Shown piece after piece: positions 44,204 through 54,706 of a DNA stretch of 64,000 nucleotides (its first letter is position 1; every line of letters starts with the position of its first letter). This stretch comes from Geodermatophilaceae bacterium URHA0031 (GTDB lineage: Bacteria; Actinomycetota; Actinomycetes; Mycobacteriales; Geodermatophilaceae), in NCBI GenBank assembly GCA_000620205.1, contig JHVP01000006.1, forward strand, positions 62,001 to 126,000, in the 5' to 3' direction. The notes under the pieces are model-generated. The model searched no databases. It was given only the letters and a program-made list of their open reading frames with translations, and had not been told where the DNA came from. Made by a program: the position numbers and the translations under genes.

Positions 44204-44869
44204 TCACCGGGTGGCGGTGAGCTCCACGGCGTCGGCGGGGACGGAGGACATGTCCGGCCCGGCGGTCCGGGTGCGCTTGAGCTCCCAGAAGTCCGGCAGG
44301 TTGGCCAGCAGGACGGCGCCATCGAAGGCCTTGCCGGCGTCCTCACCGGTGGGCACCTTGCTGATGACCGGCCCGAAGAAGGCGACCCCGTCGATGTGCA
44401 TGACCGGGGTGCCGACGTCGTCACCGACCGGGTCCATGCCCTCGTGGTGGCTCTTCTCCAGCGCCTCGTCGTACTCCGTCGAGCTCGCGGCCTCGGCCAG
44501 CTCGGCGGGCAGGCCCACCCGCTCGAGCGCGGGGGCGATCAGGTCGGGCAGCTCCACCTTCTCGTGGTGCCGGAGGGTCCCCATCGCGGTGTACAGGTCG
44601 CCCAGCACCCCCTCGCCGTGCTGCTGCGCGGCGGCGATCGCGACCCGCACCGGGCCGATGGCCTGCTCCATCATCTGCTGGTACTCCTCGGGCAGGTCAC
44701 GCCCGCGGTTGAGCACCGACAGCGACATGACGTGCCAGTGCAGGTCGATGTCGCGCACCTTGGCGGCCTCCAGCACCCAGCGGCTGGTGAGCCAGGCCCA
44801 CGGGCAGAGCGGGTCGAACCAGAAGTCGACGCGGGCCTTCGTCGGCGCGCTCTGCACTGCCTCGGTCAT
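44204..44869 (-). CDS. Rv2466c-family mycothiol-dependent thioredoxin-fold reductase
   Basis: A DsbA-like protein of 221 residues. The active site is [17 protein letters not shown] with Cys22, followed by [20 protein letters not shown], whose Thr-Pro is the cis-Pro loop, and the helical insert between. The M. tuberculosis homologue Rv2466c is a mycothiol-dependent nitroreductase/oxidoreductase with a CPWC motif as I recall it; here the second position is Ala, making a monothiol site. GAGGAG precedes the ATG. It is divergent from pepN, the mycobacterial arrangement. Confidence 0.88.
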   Translation of the reverse strand: MTEAVQSAPTKARVDFWFDPLCPWAWLTSRWVLEAAKVRDIDLHWHVMSLSVLNRGRDLPEEYQQMMEQAIGPVRVAIAAAQQHGEGVLGDLYTAMGTLRHHEKVELPDLIAPALERVGLPAELAEAASSTEYDEALEKSHHEGMDPVGDDVGTPVMHIDGVAFFGPVISKVPTGEDAGKAFDGAVLLANLPDFWELKRTRTAGPDMSSVPADAVELTATR

Positions 44870-45016
44870 GGGTGCTCCTCAAGGTCTCGGTCGTCCGGCC
44901 GGGCCGCGCCCGGGTGGTCTGCGGCCAGCAAGTCCGGTCGCCGTCCCGTTGTTCCCGACCCGTCGGCACGGCACACGGCGAGAGGATCGTCGTCGGCGCA
45001 TGGGAAGCTGCCCGGC

Positions 45017-47563
<2,547 letters not shown>

Positions 47564-47572
47564 CCCGGACCT

Positions 47573-47619
47573 GAACGCCCACGGCCCAGAACTCACCGAG
47601 CTCTGGGCCGTGGGCGTTC
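47573..47619. terminator. Hairpin repeat, family B copy 3
   Basis: Perfect 18-nt arms (47573-47590 and 47602-47619) with a further CTC/GAG pairing in the loop, 9 bp after the pepN stop and 25 bp before the convergent DUF5130 stop. Same GAACGCC...GGCCCAGAA design as the copies at 21891 and 22921. Confidence 0.75.
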
Positions 47620-47643
47620 GACCTGCCGCAGCGGGTCCTGCTG

Positions 47644-48171
47644 TCAGTGGGAGCGGCGGGAGGGGTGACCGGCGGCGTCGGACAGCTGGCGCAGGCCGTT
47701 CACGATCGCGCCGACGAGGTCGCCCGAGCTCAGCCGGTTGGTCATCGACAGCACCGCCAGGGCGCAGGCCCGGTCCGGCAGCCGGCGGGCGGCGCCGGTG
47801 CCGGTGACGATCTCCAGCACCCGCTGCCCGGGCGAGATCGCCACCAGGACGCTGTTCGAGGTGTCACCGCCGGAGCGGGCGTGCAGGCCTTCGGCGGTCG
47901 TCCGGGTGTCGGTGCCCAGCTCCCCGATGTAGAGGGTGAAGCGCAGCCCGGTCTCCTTCGAGGACATGGTCAGCGCCTCGTCGAGGCGGGACAGGTCCTG
48001 GTAGGAGAACGGGGTGGTGCCGCCGGACTCGTCGACCACCGAACCGCTGGTGTCCGAGGTCGAGGTGCCGCGGGTGTCCGCGGCCGAGGTGTCGCGGACG
48101 GCGAGCTGCTGGGACATCGGGGCGGGGTCTCCGGAGGAGGGTGACGGGGCGGCGGAGAAGGCGGTGCTCAT
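47644..48171 (-). CDS. DUF5130 (TPM-like) protein
   Basis: A 175-residue protein resembling the actinobacterial DUF5130 family (M. tuberculosis Rv2468c, next to pepN). The N-terminal 60 residues are Ser/Thr/Asp-rich and probably disordered. The domain follows as LDEALTMSSKETGLRFTLYI ... VLVAISPGQRVLEIVTG. Function is unknown. ATG at 48171; a second ATG (MSQQLAVRD, codon 19) is possible. The ctaJ stop lies 7 bp upstream, so it is in an operon with ctaJ. Confidence 0.75.
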   Translation of the reverse strand: MSTAFSAAPSPSSGDPAPMSQQLAVRDTSAADTRGTSTSDTSGSVVDESGGTTPFSYQDLSRLDEALTMSSKETGLRFTLYIGELGTDTRTTAEGLHARSGGDTSNSVLVAISPGQRVLEIVTGTGAARRLPDRACALAVLSMTNRLSSGDLVGAIVNGLRQLSDAAGHPSRRSH

Positions 48172-48178
48172 GGCGCGC

Positions 48179-48514
48179 TCACCAGGTCCCGCGGGCGCCG
48201 CCGGCGGCGGTGCGCCGGTGGGTGTCGGGCTCCTGCGGCGCGTGCGGGTGCTCGCCGATCGTCAGCGCGGCGGCGGTGGCACCCAGGCTCGGGGCCTCGT
48301 GGCCGTCGGCGTGCGCGTCCTCACCGTGGTCACCGGCGACGCCGCTGGCACCGGGGTGCGGCTCGTACCAGATCGGCGCGACGTCCCAGGGCTGGCCGGG
48401 GCGGTACTTCGTCCGGCCCTTGCCCCGCCCGGGCAGGAGCGTCACCGCCGCGAGCAGCAGGAAGACCGCCAGCGGGATGACGCCGTAGATGAGCACGGTC
48501 TCGATCACGGGCAT
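48179..48514 (-). CDS. ctaJ: aa3-type cytochrome oxidase-associated subunit CtaJ
   Basis: A 111-residue protein with one N-terminal membrane helix (MPVIETVLIYGVIPLAVFLL) followed by PGRGKGRTKYRPGQPWDVAPIWYEP, the pattern of CtaJ, a small subunit of the mycobacterial bcc-aa3 supercomplex. Mycobacterial ctaJ also lies beside pepN and the DUF5130 gene. The C-terminal part is His/Ala/Gly-rich and variable. Confidence 0.7.
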   Translation of the reverse strand: MPVIETVLIYGVIPLAVFLLLAAVTLLPGRGKGRTKYRPGQPWDVAPIWYEPHPGASGVAGDHGEDAHADGHEAPSLGATAAALTIGEHPHAPQEPDTHRRTAAGGARGTW

Positions 48515-48555
48515 GGCCGCAATCTACCGGGACGCCCGCACCTCGGCCTGCCAGG

Positions 48556-49983
48556 TCACCACAGAGCGGGGTGGCGGTGCGCCCACGGCCGGGCCTGCTC
48601 CAGCTGGGCGGCGAGCGAGATGAGCGTCGCCTCGTCGGCGGGGCGGCCCACCAGCATGGTCCCGACCGGCAGCCCGGCCGCCGTCCACCACAGCGGCACG
48701 CTGACCGCGGGCTGACCGGTGACGTTGTAGACGGCCGGGAAGGCGGCGTAGCGCTTCTGCCGCTCGAAGTCCTCGGGTCCGTCGTCGCCGAACCAGCCCA
48801 CCGGCCGCGGCGGCATGGTGCAGACCGGCGAGAGCAGGACGTCGTAGCGGCTGGTCGCCTCGATGAACCGGCGGGCGAACAGCCGCAGCGTGAACAGCGC
48901 CTCCATGGCGTCCTTGGCCGACAGGGCCAGCCCGCGCTCGCGCAGGAACCGGGTGAGCGGCCGCAGGTGCGGCACCCCGGCCTCGGGCACCGGCAGGGTG
49001 GTGGCCGACAGCGCCCAGACGACCTCGAACGCCGGGAAGATCGCCTCGGTGGGCGGCCCGGCGATGTCCTCGACGTCGTGGCCGAGCCCGCTCAGCAGCG
49101 TCGAGGCGTCCTCGAACGCGGCGCGCACCTCCGGGTCCGGCTCGGCGCCGGGCAGCCCGGAGTCCAGGTACCGGCCGATCCGCAGCCGGCCCGGTGCCCG
49201 GTCGGCGTAGCCCAGGAAGCTCTCCCCGGGCGGCGGGGGCGCCGCCCAGAACGGGTCGCCGGGCACCGGGCCGGCCATCGCGTCCAGCATCGCCGCGGCG
49301 TCCCGCACGGTCCGGGCCAGCGGCCCCTGCACGCCGAGGGCGGTGACCTCGGAGTTGTACGGCGCGTTGCTCACCCGGCCGCGGCTGGGCTTGATGCCGA
49401 ACAGCCCGTTGATGCCGGCCGGGATGCGGATCGAGCCGCCGCCGTCGGACCCCTGCGCGAACGGCAGCAGGCCGGCTGCGACCGCGGCGGCCGCGCCCCC
49501 GCTGGAGCCGCCGGCCAGCAGGGCGGGGTCCCAGGGGCAGCGGGCGGGGCCGGCCAGGTCGTTGTCGGTGTAGCAGGGGAACCCGAACTCGGGTGTGTTC
49601 GTCTTGCCGAGGCTGATGGTGCCGGCGGCGGCCAGCGCGGTGACCACGGCGTCGTCGACGTCGGGCACGAACTCGGCGAGCACCCGCGAGCCCATCGTCG
49701 TCCGCACCCCGGCGGTGTTGTTCAGGTCCTTGATCGCGGTCGGCACGCCGTGCAGCGGCGGCAGCTCCGCGCCCTCGACGACGGCCTGGTCGGCGCGGGC
49801 GGCCGCCGCGCGGGCCCGGTCGGCGGTGACGGTGAGGAAGGCACCGATCTGCGGGTCGAGGGCCTCGATCCGGGCGAGGGCGTGCTCGACCAGCTCGGTC
49901 GGGCTCACCTGCCGCGCCCGGACGGCGGCCGCCTGCTCCAGCGCGGTCAGGTCGTGCAGCCGGGTACCGGTCGACGAGGTCAC
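48556..49983 (-). CDS. Amidase-signature family amidase
   Basis: A 475-residue serine amidase: catalytic Lys in GVPTAIKDLNNT (about residue 84), cis-Ser and glycine-rich loop GGSSGGAAAAVAAG, nucleophile Ser in GSDGGGSIRIPA. Similar to the GatA/nylon-oligomer-hydrolase branch, with no gatB/gatC nearby, so a catabolic amidase is more likely than tRNA-dependent transamidation. GTG 49983 has TAGCGT six nt upstream on the same strand. Divergent from kynU. Confidence 0.9.
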   Translation of the reverse strand: MTSSTGTRLHDLTALEQAAAVRARQVSPTELVEHALARIEALDPQIGAFLTVTADRARAAAARADQAVVEGAELPPLHGVPTAIKDLNNTAGVRTTMGSRVLAEFVPDVDDAVVTALAAAGTISLGKTNTPEFGFPCYTDNDLAGPARCPWDPALLAGGSSGGAAAAVAAGLLPFAQGSDGGGSIRIPAGINGLFGIKPSRGRVSNAPYNSEVTALGVQGPLARTVRDAAAMLDAMAGPVPGDPFWAAPPPPGESFLGYADRAPGRLRIGRYLDSGLPGAEPDPEVRAAFEDASTLLSGLGHDVEDIAGPPTEAIFPAFEVVWALSATTLPVPEAGVPHLRPLTRFLRERGLALSAKDAMEALFTLRLFARRFIEATSRYDVLLSPVCTMPPRPVGWFGDDGPEDFERQKRYAAFPAVYNVTGQPAVSVPLWWTAAGLPVGTMLVGRPADEATLISLAAQLEQARPWAHRHPALW

Positions 49984-49989
49984 GGCCGG

Positions 49990-49995
49990 ACGCTA
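49990..49995 (-). promoter_or_regulatory. Putative -10 element of a leaderless amidase transcript
   Basis: The minus strand reads TAGCGT, six bases, then the amidase GTG. No Shine-Dalgarno fits in the gap. Confidence 0.45.
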
Positions 49996-50020
49996 GCGGG
50001 GGCTGGGCCACGATGGGCAG

Positions 50021-51271
50021 GTGGACCTCTCCCGCGCCGCGGCCGCCGCCCTGGACGACGCCGATCCGCTCGCCGCCTTCCGCGCCCGGTTCACCGGCGT
50101 CGACGACGGTCTCTACCTGGACGGCAACTCGCTGGGCCGGCTGCCCGTGGAGACGCCCGCAGCCGTCGCCCGGGTCGTCGAGCAGGAGTGGGGCCGCGGT
50201 CTGGTCGGGTCCTGGAGCAGCTGGGTCGAGCAGTCCCGCCGGATCGGTGACGTGCTGGCCGAGGGGGTGCTGGGCGCCCGGCCCGGGGAGGTGCTGGTCT
50301 CGGACACGACCAGCGTCGACCTCTACAAGCTGCTGGTCGCCGGCGCCGACGCCCGGCCGGGGCGCGACGTGCTGGTCTGCTGCGCCGACGACTTCCCCAC
50401 CGACCGGTACGTCGTGGCCGGGGTGGCCGCCGCCCGCGGCCTGACCGTCCGCGAGGTCGACGCGCACATCGACACCGGGCTGGACCTCGACGTGCTGGCC
50501 GCCGCGCTGGACGACCGGGTCGCCGTCCTGGTCCTCTCCCAGGTGGCCTACCGCTCCGGGGCGCTCGTCGACATCGCCGAGGTCACCCGGCTGGCCCGGG
50601 ACGCCGGCGCTCTCGTCCTGTGGGACCTCAGCCACGGCGCCGGAGCGGTGCCGGCCGAGCTGACCGCCGCCGGCGCGGACCTCGCCGTCGGCTGCACCTA
50701 CAAGTACCTCAACGGTGGCCCGGGGGCCCCGGCCTTCCTCTACGTCCGCCGGGAGCTGCAGGAGCAGCTGCGCCAACCCATCTGGGGCTGGTTCGGCGCC
50801 CGTGACCAGTTCGCCATGGGGCCGGCCTACGACCCGGCGGACGGCGTCGACCGGTTCGGCGTCGGCACGCCCCCGGTGCTGGCCATGGCCGCGGTCGAGG
50901 TCGGCGCCCGGATCTCCGCCGAGGCCGGCATCGAGCGCCTGGCGGCCAAGGGCGGCGCGCTCACCGAGCTGGTGATCGCGCTCGCCGACGAGTGGCTGAC
51001 CGGGCACGGCGTCACCGTCGCCTCCCCCCGGGAGGCGGCCCGCCGAGGGTCGCACGTCAGCCTGGCGCACCCGCAGGCGTGGCAGCTGACCCAGGCGCTG
51101 GTCGACCGCGGCGTCGTCCCGGACTTCCGCACCCCGCGCCGGCTGCGGCTGGGCCCGGCGCCGCTCTACACCCGGTTCGTCGACGTCTGGGACGCGATGG
51201 ACCGGCTGCGCGGCGTCCTCACCGCCGGCGCCCACGAGTCCTACCCGGAAGAGCGAACTCGGGTCACCTGA
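50021..51271 (+). CDS. kynU: Kynureninase
   Basis: PLP enzyme hydrolysing kynurenine (or 3-hydroxykynurenine) to anthranilate (or 3-hydroxyanthranilate) plus alanine. The 416-residue protein shows the family blocks YLDGNSLGRLP, DDFPTDRYV, LSQVAYRSGALVD, WDLSHGAGAVP and the cofactor Lys in CTYKYLNGGPGAPAF, with FRTPRRLRLGPAPLYTRF at the end. There is no kynA (tryptophan dioxygenase) or kynB here, so it stands outside a full kynurenine operon. An A-T-TE synthetase gene starts 49 bp downstream. Confidence 0.93.
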   Translation: MDLSRAAAAALDDADPLAAFRARFTGVDDGLYLDGNSLGRLPVETPAAVARVVEQEWGRGLVGSWSSWVEQSRRIGDVLAEGVLGARPGEVLVSDTTSVDLYKLLVAGADARPGRDVLVCCADDFPTDRYVVAGVAAARGLTVREVDAHIDTGLDLDVLAAALDDRVAVLVLSQVAYRSGALVDIAEVTRLARDAGALVLWDLSHGAGAVPAELTAAGADLAVGCTYKYLNGGPGAPAFLYVRRELQEQLRQPIWGWFGARDQFAMGPAYDPADGVDRFGVGTPPVLAMAAVEVGARISAEAGIERLAAKGGALTELVIALADEWLTGHGVTVASPREAARRGSHVSLAHPQAWQLTQALVDRGVVPDFRTPRRLRLGPAPLYTRFVDVWDAMDRLRGVLTAGAHESYPEERTRVT

Positions 51272-51305
51272 GTGGGAGACGGTTACATGAAGCCGCAAGG
51301 AGCGT

Positions 51306-51311
51306 TAGCGT
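51306..51311 (+). promoter_or_regulatory. Possible -10 element before the A-T-TE gene
   Basis: TAGCGT ends nine nt before the ATG of the synthetase, near the spacing of other leaderless candidates here. If real, the synthetase can be made separately from kynU. The -35 is unconvincing. Confidence 0.3.
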
Positions 51312-51320
51312 CACCGCGCC

Positions 51321-53924
51321 ATGCAGACGAGCACCTCAGACCCGGTCGACGGCACCCCCGTCCGGCGGGCCGCGCCGCTGTCCGCCGCCATGACCGGGAC
51401 CCGGGTCATCGACCGGCTGGTCGACGTCGCGCTGGCCCAGCCCGACGCCACGGCCCTCGGTGACGCCACCGGCACGGTCACGTACGGCGAGCTCCTCCGC
51501 GCTGCTGCCGAGGTCACGGCCGCCCTGTCCGCCGCGGCGACCGGGCGTGACCCGGTCGGGGTGCTGCGCGGCCCTGGCGTCGGCACGATGGTCGCTGTCC
51601 TGGGCGTGATCGGCTCGGGCGCACCGGTGCTCGTGCTCGACCCCACCACGCCCGCGGCACGGCTCCGGCACTACGTGCAGGCGGCCGGGACGTCGGTCTG
51701 CGTCTCCGAACCGGCGTTCGCCGCAGACGCCGCCCAGGTGTGCACCACGGTGGTCGCCACCGGCAGCGTCGAGCAGCCGGTGCGCACCCTCCAGGAGGCG
51801 GCCGCGCTGCTGCGCGGGGCACCGAGCACACCGGCCGACCCGGTCGCGGTCGCGTACACCTCGGGCTCCACCGGCAAGCCCAAGGGCCTGTCCTACGACT
51901 CCGAGATGCTCATGGGGGACGCCTGGGCGACGGCGGTCGGCACCGGGGCGTACGACGTCGACGACGTCGTCGCCAACCTCCTGCCCGCCGCGTTCAGCGC
52001 CGGACTGACCAACGCGCTGTGCGGTCTGCAGGTCGGTGCCACCCAGCAGTTGTTCGACCCGCGGAGCCGCCCGATCACCGAGCTCCCCGGCTGGCTGCGG
52101 GACGTGGGCGCCACGGTGCTGCTGGCCAGCCCGGCGATCCTGCGGGGCCTGGCGTCGACCATGCCGCCGGGCGAGCGTCTCGACGGGCTGCGCGTCGTGA
52201 TCTTCGCGGGTGAGACGGTGCACGGCACCGAGCTCGCCGCGATCCGCCGGGTGGTGGGCGAGCGGTGCGAGCTGCGCAACCGCTACGGGTCCAGCGAGAC
52301 GGGACTGCTCGCCGAGTTCGTGCTGCGACCCGATGACACCGCACCGCCGGGCGCCACCCCCGTCGGGTGGCCGATGCCGGGCAAGCGGTTCCAGGTCCGG
52401 GCGGAGGACGGCACGCTGCACGACCACGGCAAGGGACCACTGGTGGTCTCCTCCGCGTGGCTGAGCTCCGGGTACTGGCAGGAACCCGAGCTGGACGCCG
52501 CGGTGTTCGGGCACGGGGAGGACGGGCTCCGCACGTACCTGACCAGCGACGTGGCCGACATCGACGACGACGGGTGCGTGCGCCTGCTCGGCCGGACCGA
52601 CCACAGCGTGAAGATCCGCGGCAACCTCGTCGAACCGGGTGAGGTGGAGGCGGTCCTGTTCGCCCGGCCGGAGATCCGCGAGGCCGTCGTGACGGGCGTC
52701 CCGAGCCCGCGGACCGGGCACATGCGGCTGGTGGCCCACGTCGTCCCCGACGTCCCCCGGCTCGACGCCTCGACCGTGCGCCGCGCCGTCCGGGACGTGC
52801 TGCCCGGCTTCATGGTCCCGCAGGAGGTCGTCTTCCTCCCCGCCCTCCCCCGCACCGAACGCGGCAAGCTGGACCGCGCCGCCCTGCCCCCGGTGCCGGA
52901 GCGGGCGACCGGCGGCAGCCCCGCCCGCACCGACTGGGAGCGGGTGGTCGCCGGCCTGTTCGCCCGGGTGCTGGAGCTGGACGAGGTCGGCATGGACGAC
53001 GACTTCTTCGCCCTGGGCGGGGACTCCCTGGCCGCCGAGGCGCTGCTGGCGGCGGTGGGCGGCGAACTGGGCGTCGACCAGGACGTCCTGTCCACCGCCC
53101 TGCTCACCCAGGCTCCGACGGTCGGTGCCTTCGCCGAGGCCGTGCGCCGCCGGCGCCGGCCGGAGCACCCGACCCTGGTCCCGCTGCAGCCCGCGGGCAC
53201 GCGCACCCCGCTGATCTGCGTGGCCGGGGCCGGTGGCGTGGCGCTGGGCTTCCGCGCCCTCGCCCAGCGGCTCGGGCCGGACCAGCCGGTGCTGGCGCTG
53301 CAGGCACACGGCCTGGAGAACCGGGGCCTGCCCGACTGGTCCGTGGCCGCGGCGGCCCGTCGCCACCTGCGCACGCTGCGGACCGTGCTGCCCCACGGCC
53401 CCTACCGCCTGGCGGGACACTCGCTGGGCGCGGTGGTCGCCCTGGAGATGGCGCACCAGCTGCGCGCCGTCGGCGAGGAGGTCGAGCTGCTCGCCGTCCT
53501 CGACTCCTTCCCCCCGGACCCGACGCTGTCCCCTCGCTTCTTCGCCGGTGGCCCGTACCGGCGGCTGAAGCAGCTGGTGTCCCTGGTGACCACCGGCCTG
53601 CTGCCCGACCGCGGGCTCGGGCACTACCTGCGCTTCCACCGCCAGGGGATGGCCCTGGCCCGCCGCCACCGCAGCGCGCCCTGGCCGGGTCGGACGCTGG
53701 TGGTCATCGCCCGGGACGACGAGCACGCTGAGGTCCGCGCGCGGTGGGCGCCGCACCTGACCGGCCCGTGGACGGCCTCGGACGTGCCCGGCGACCACGT
53801 CGGGATGCTGCACGAGCCCAACGTCGCGGCCGTCGCGGAGGCGTTGCGCCGCGAGCTGGAAGCCCTGGACGGCCGGGCCGCCGAGCCCGAGCCGGCCCGG
53901 ACCCCCGACCCCGCCGACACCTGA
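51321..53924 (+). CDS. Free-standing NRPS-like A-T-TE enzyme
   Basis: An 867-residue three-domain enzyme. The adenylation domain (about 25-525) has A3 YTSGSTGKPKGL at 179-190, NRYGSSETGL, and the A10 Lys516 in RTERGKLDR. The carrier domain has the phosphopantetheine Ser569 in DDFFALGGDSL. The thioesterase (about 620-845) has Ser701 in AGHSLGAV, Asp728 and His826. There is no condensation domain. At the position of the alpha-amino-binding Asp235 (GrsA numbering) stands Ser226 (AAFSAGLT), so the substrate is probably not an ordinary alpha-amino acid. A-T-TE enzymes such as ralfuranone and atromentin synthetases dimerise aryl keto acids; anthranilate is an alternative given kynU upstream. No phosphopantetheinyl transferase is nearby. 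The start could also be the ATG at codon 24. Confidence 0.88.
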   Translation: MQTSTSDPVDGTPVRRAAPLSAAMTGTRVIDRLVDVALAQPDATALGDATGTVTYGELLRAAAEVTAALSAAATGRDPVGVLRGPGVGTMVAVLGVIGSGAPVLVLDPTTPAARLRHYVQAAGTSVCVSEPAFAADAAQVCTTVVATGSVEQPVRTLQEAAALLRGAPSTPADPVAVAYTSGSTGKPKGLSYDSEMLMGDAWATAVGTGAYDVDDVVANLLPAAFSAGLTNALCGLQVGATQQLFDPRSRPITELPGWLRDVGATVLLASPAILRGLASTMPPGERLDGLRVVIFAGETVHGTELAAIRRVVGERCELRNRYGSSETGLLAEFVLRPDDTAPPGATPVGWPMPGKRFQVRAEDGTLHDHGKGPLVVSSAWLSSGYWQEPELDAAVFGHGEDGLRTYLTSDVADIDDDGCVRLLGRTDHSVKIRGNLVEPGEVEAVLFARPEIREAVVTGVPSPRTGHMRLVAHVVPDVPRLDASTVRRAVRDVLPGFMVPQEVVFLPALPRTERGKLDRAALPPVPERATGGSPARTDWERVVAGLFARVLELDEVGMDDDFFALGGDSLAAEALLAAVGGELGVDQDVLSTALLTQAPTVGAFAEAVRRRRRPEHPTLVPLQPAGTRTPLICVAGAGGVALGFRALAQRLGPDQPVLALQAHGLENRGLPDWSVAAAARRHLRTLRTVLPHGPYRLAGHSLGAVVALEMAHQLRAVGEEVELLAVLDSFPPDPTLSPRFFAGGPYRRLKQLVSLVTTGLLPDRGLGHYLRFHRQGMALARRHRSAPWPGRTLVVIARDDEHAEVRARWAPHLTGPWTASDVPGDHVGMLHEPNVAAVAEALRRELEALDGRAAEPEPARTPDPADT

Positions 53925-53972
53925 GCGTGCCGCGGCCGCGGCGCAGGGCGACGTGCGGTGGACGAATTCCGC

Positions 53973-54584
53973 TCAGGCGCTGACCGGCTCGCTCATGCCG
54001 AGCCAGGCGTGCCAGCGGGGGTCGACGGCACGGTGCCCGAGCAGCCGCCAGGCCGCGCCGCTGGGTGCCCGCGGCGGGTGCGGCAGCGACCAGCCCATGT
54101 CCGCCAGTGACCGGTCGGCCTTGGTGTGGTTGCAGCGCCGGCAGGCCGCGACGACGTTGTCCCAGGTGTGCGTGCCCCCTCGGCTGCGCGGCACGACGTG
54201 GTCGATGCTGGTCGCCGAGCCGCCGCAGTAGACGCAGGTCGACCCGTCACGGGTGAACACGGCGCGGCGGGACAGCGGCACCTGGACCGGGTACGGCACC
54301 CGCACGTAACGGGTCAGCCGCACGACGATCGGCACGGCCAGGGTGATCCGCTCGGCGTGCACCTCGTCGTCGGTGATGTCGACGGCCTCTGCCTTGGCGG
54401 CCAGGACGAGCACGACCGCGCGGCGGCTGGAGACCACGCACAACGGCTCGTAGGTGGCGTTGAGCAGGAGCGTCGCACCGGTCATGGACGGAGCCGGGGC
54501 AGGCGCGCGCGGAGCGGGGGAGCGGTCGTGGCGGGCGCCGGGGTGACCCGGCGCGGACGACGACCCGAGTGCGGTGATCGACAC
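53973..54584 (-). CDS. HNH endonuclease
   Basis: A widely conserved actinobacterial HNH protein: LLLNATYEPLCVVSSRRAVVL, then zinc-finger and HNH core CVYCGG, IDHVVPRSRGG, NVVAACRRCNHTK. The role is unproven. The start is uncertain. GTG 54584 has a perfect GGAGG six nt upstream and gives 203 residues; ATG 54485 (MTGATLLLNATYEPL) gives the usual compact family form of 170 residues but has no Shine-Dalgarno. I use 54584. Convergent with the synthetase gene. Confidence 0.85.
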   Translation of the reverse strand: MSITALGSSSAPGHPGARHDRSPAPRAPAPAPSMTGATLLLNATYEPLCVVSSRRAVVLVLAAKAEAVDITDDEVHAERITLAVPIVVRLTRYVRVPYPVQVPLSRRAVFTRDGSTCVYCGGSATSIDHVVPRSRGGTHTWDNVVAACRRCNHTKADRSLADMGWSLPHPPRAPSGAAWRLLGHRAVDPRWHAWLGMSEPVSA

Positions 54585-54694
54585 GGGACACCTCCGAGTG
54601 CCCCCGGCCACCGACGGCTTCGACAGCCCACGGGCACCCTCATCCTGCACTGTCCCACTGTGCTATGGGACGCGGGGCCGTCAGGGGGCCCGGC

Positions 54695-54700
54695 TACGGT
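54695..54700 (+). promoter_or_regulatory. Putative -10 element of a leaderless oligopeptidase transcript
   Basis: TACGGT is followed by six bases (cggcgc) and the GTG of the S9 peptidase. There is no Shine-Dalgarno. Confidence 0.45.
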
Positions 54701-54706
54701 CGGCGC

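Noticed and set aside
43691..45016. Large N-terminal extension of pepN
   Set aside because: Antisense shadow of the SDR and Rv2466c-like genes; M1 homology starts at GTG 45017.
48556..49983. GatA subunit of Glu-tRNA amidotransferase
   Set aside because: No gatB or gatC nearby and the sequence reads like a stand-alone amidase-signature enzyme.
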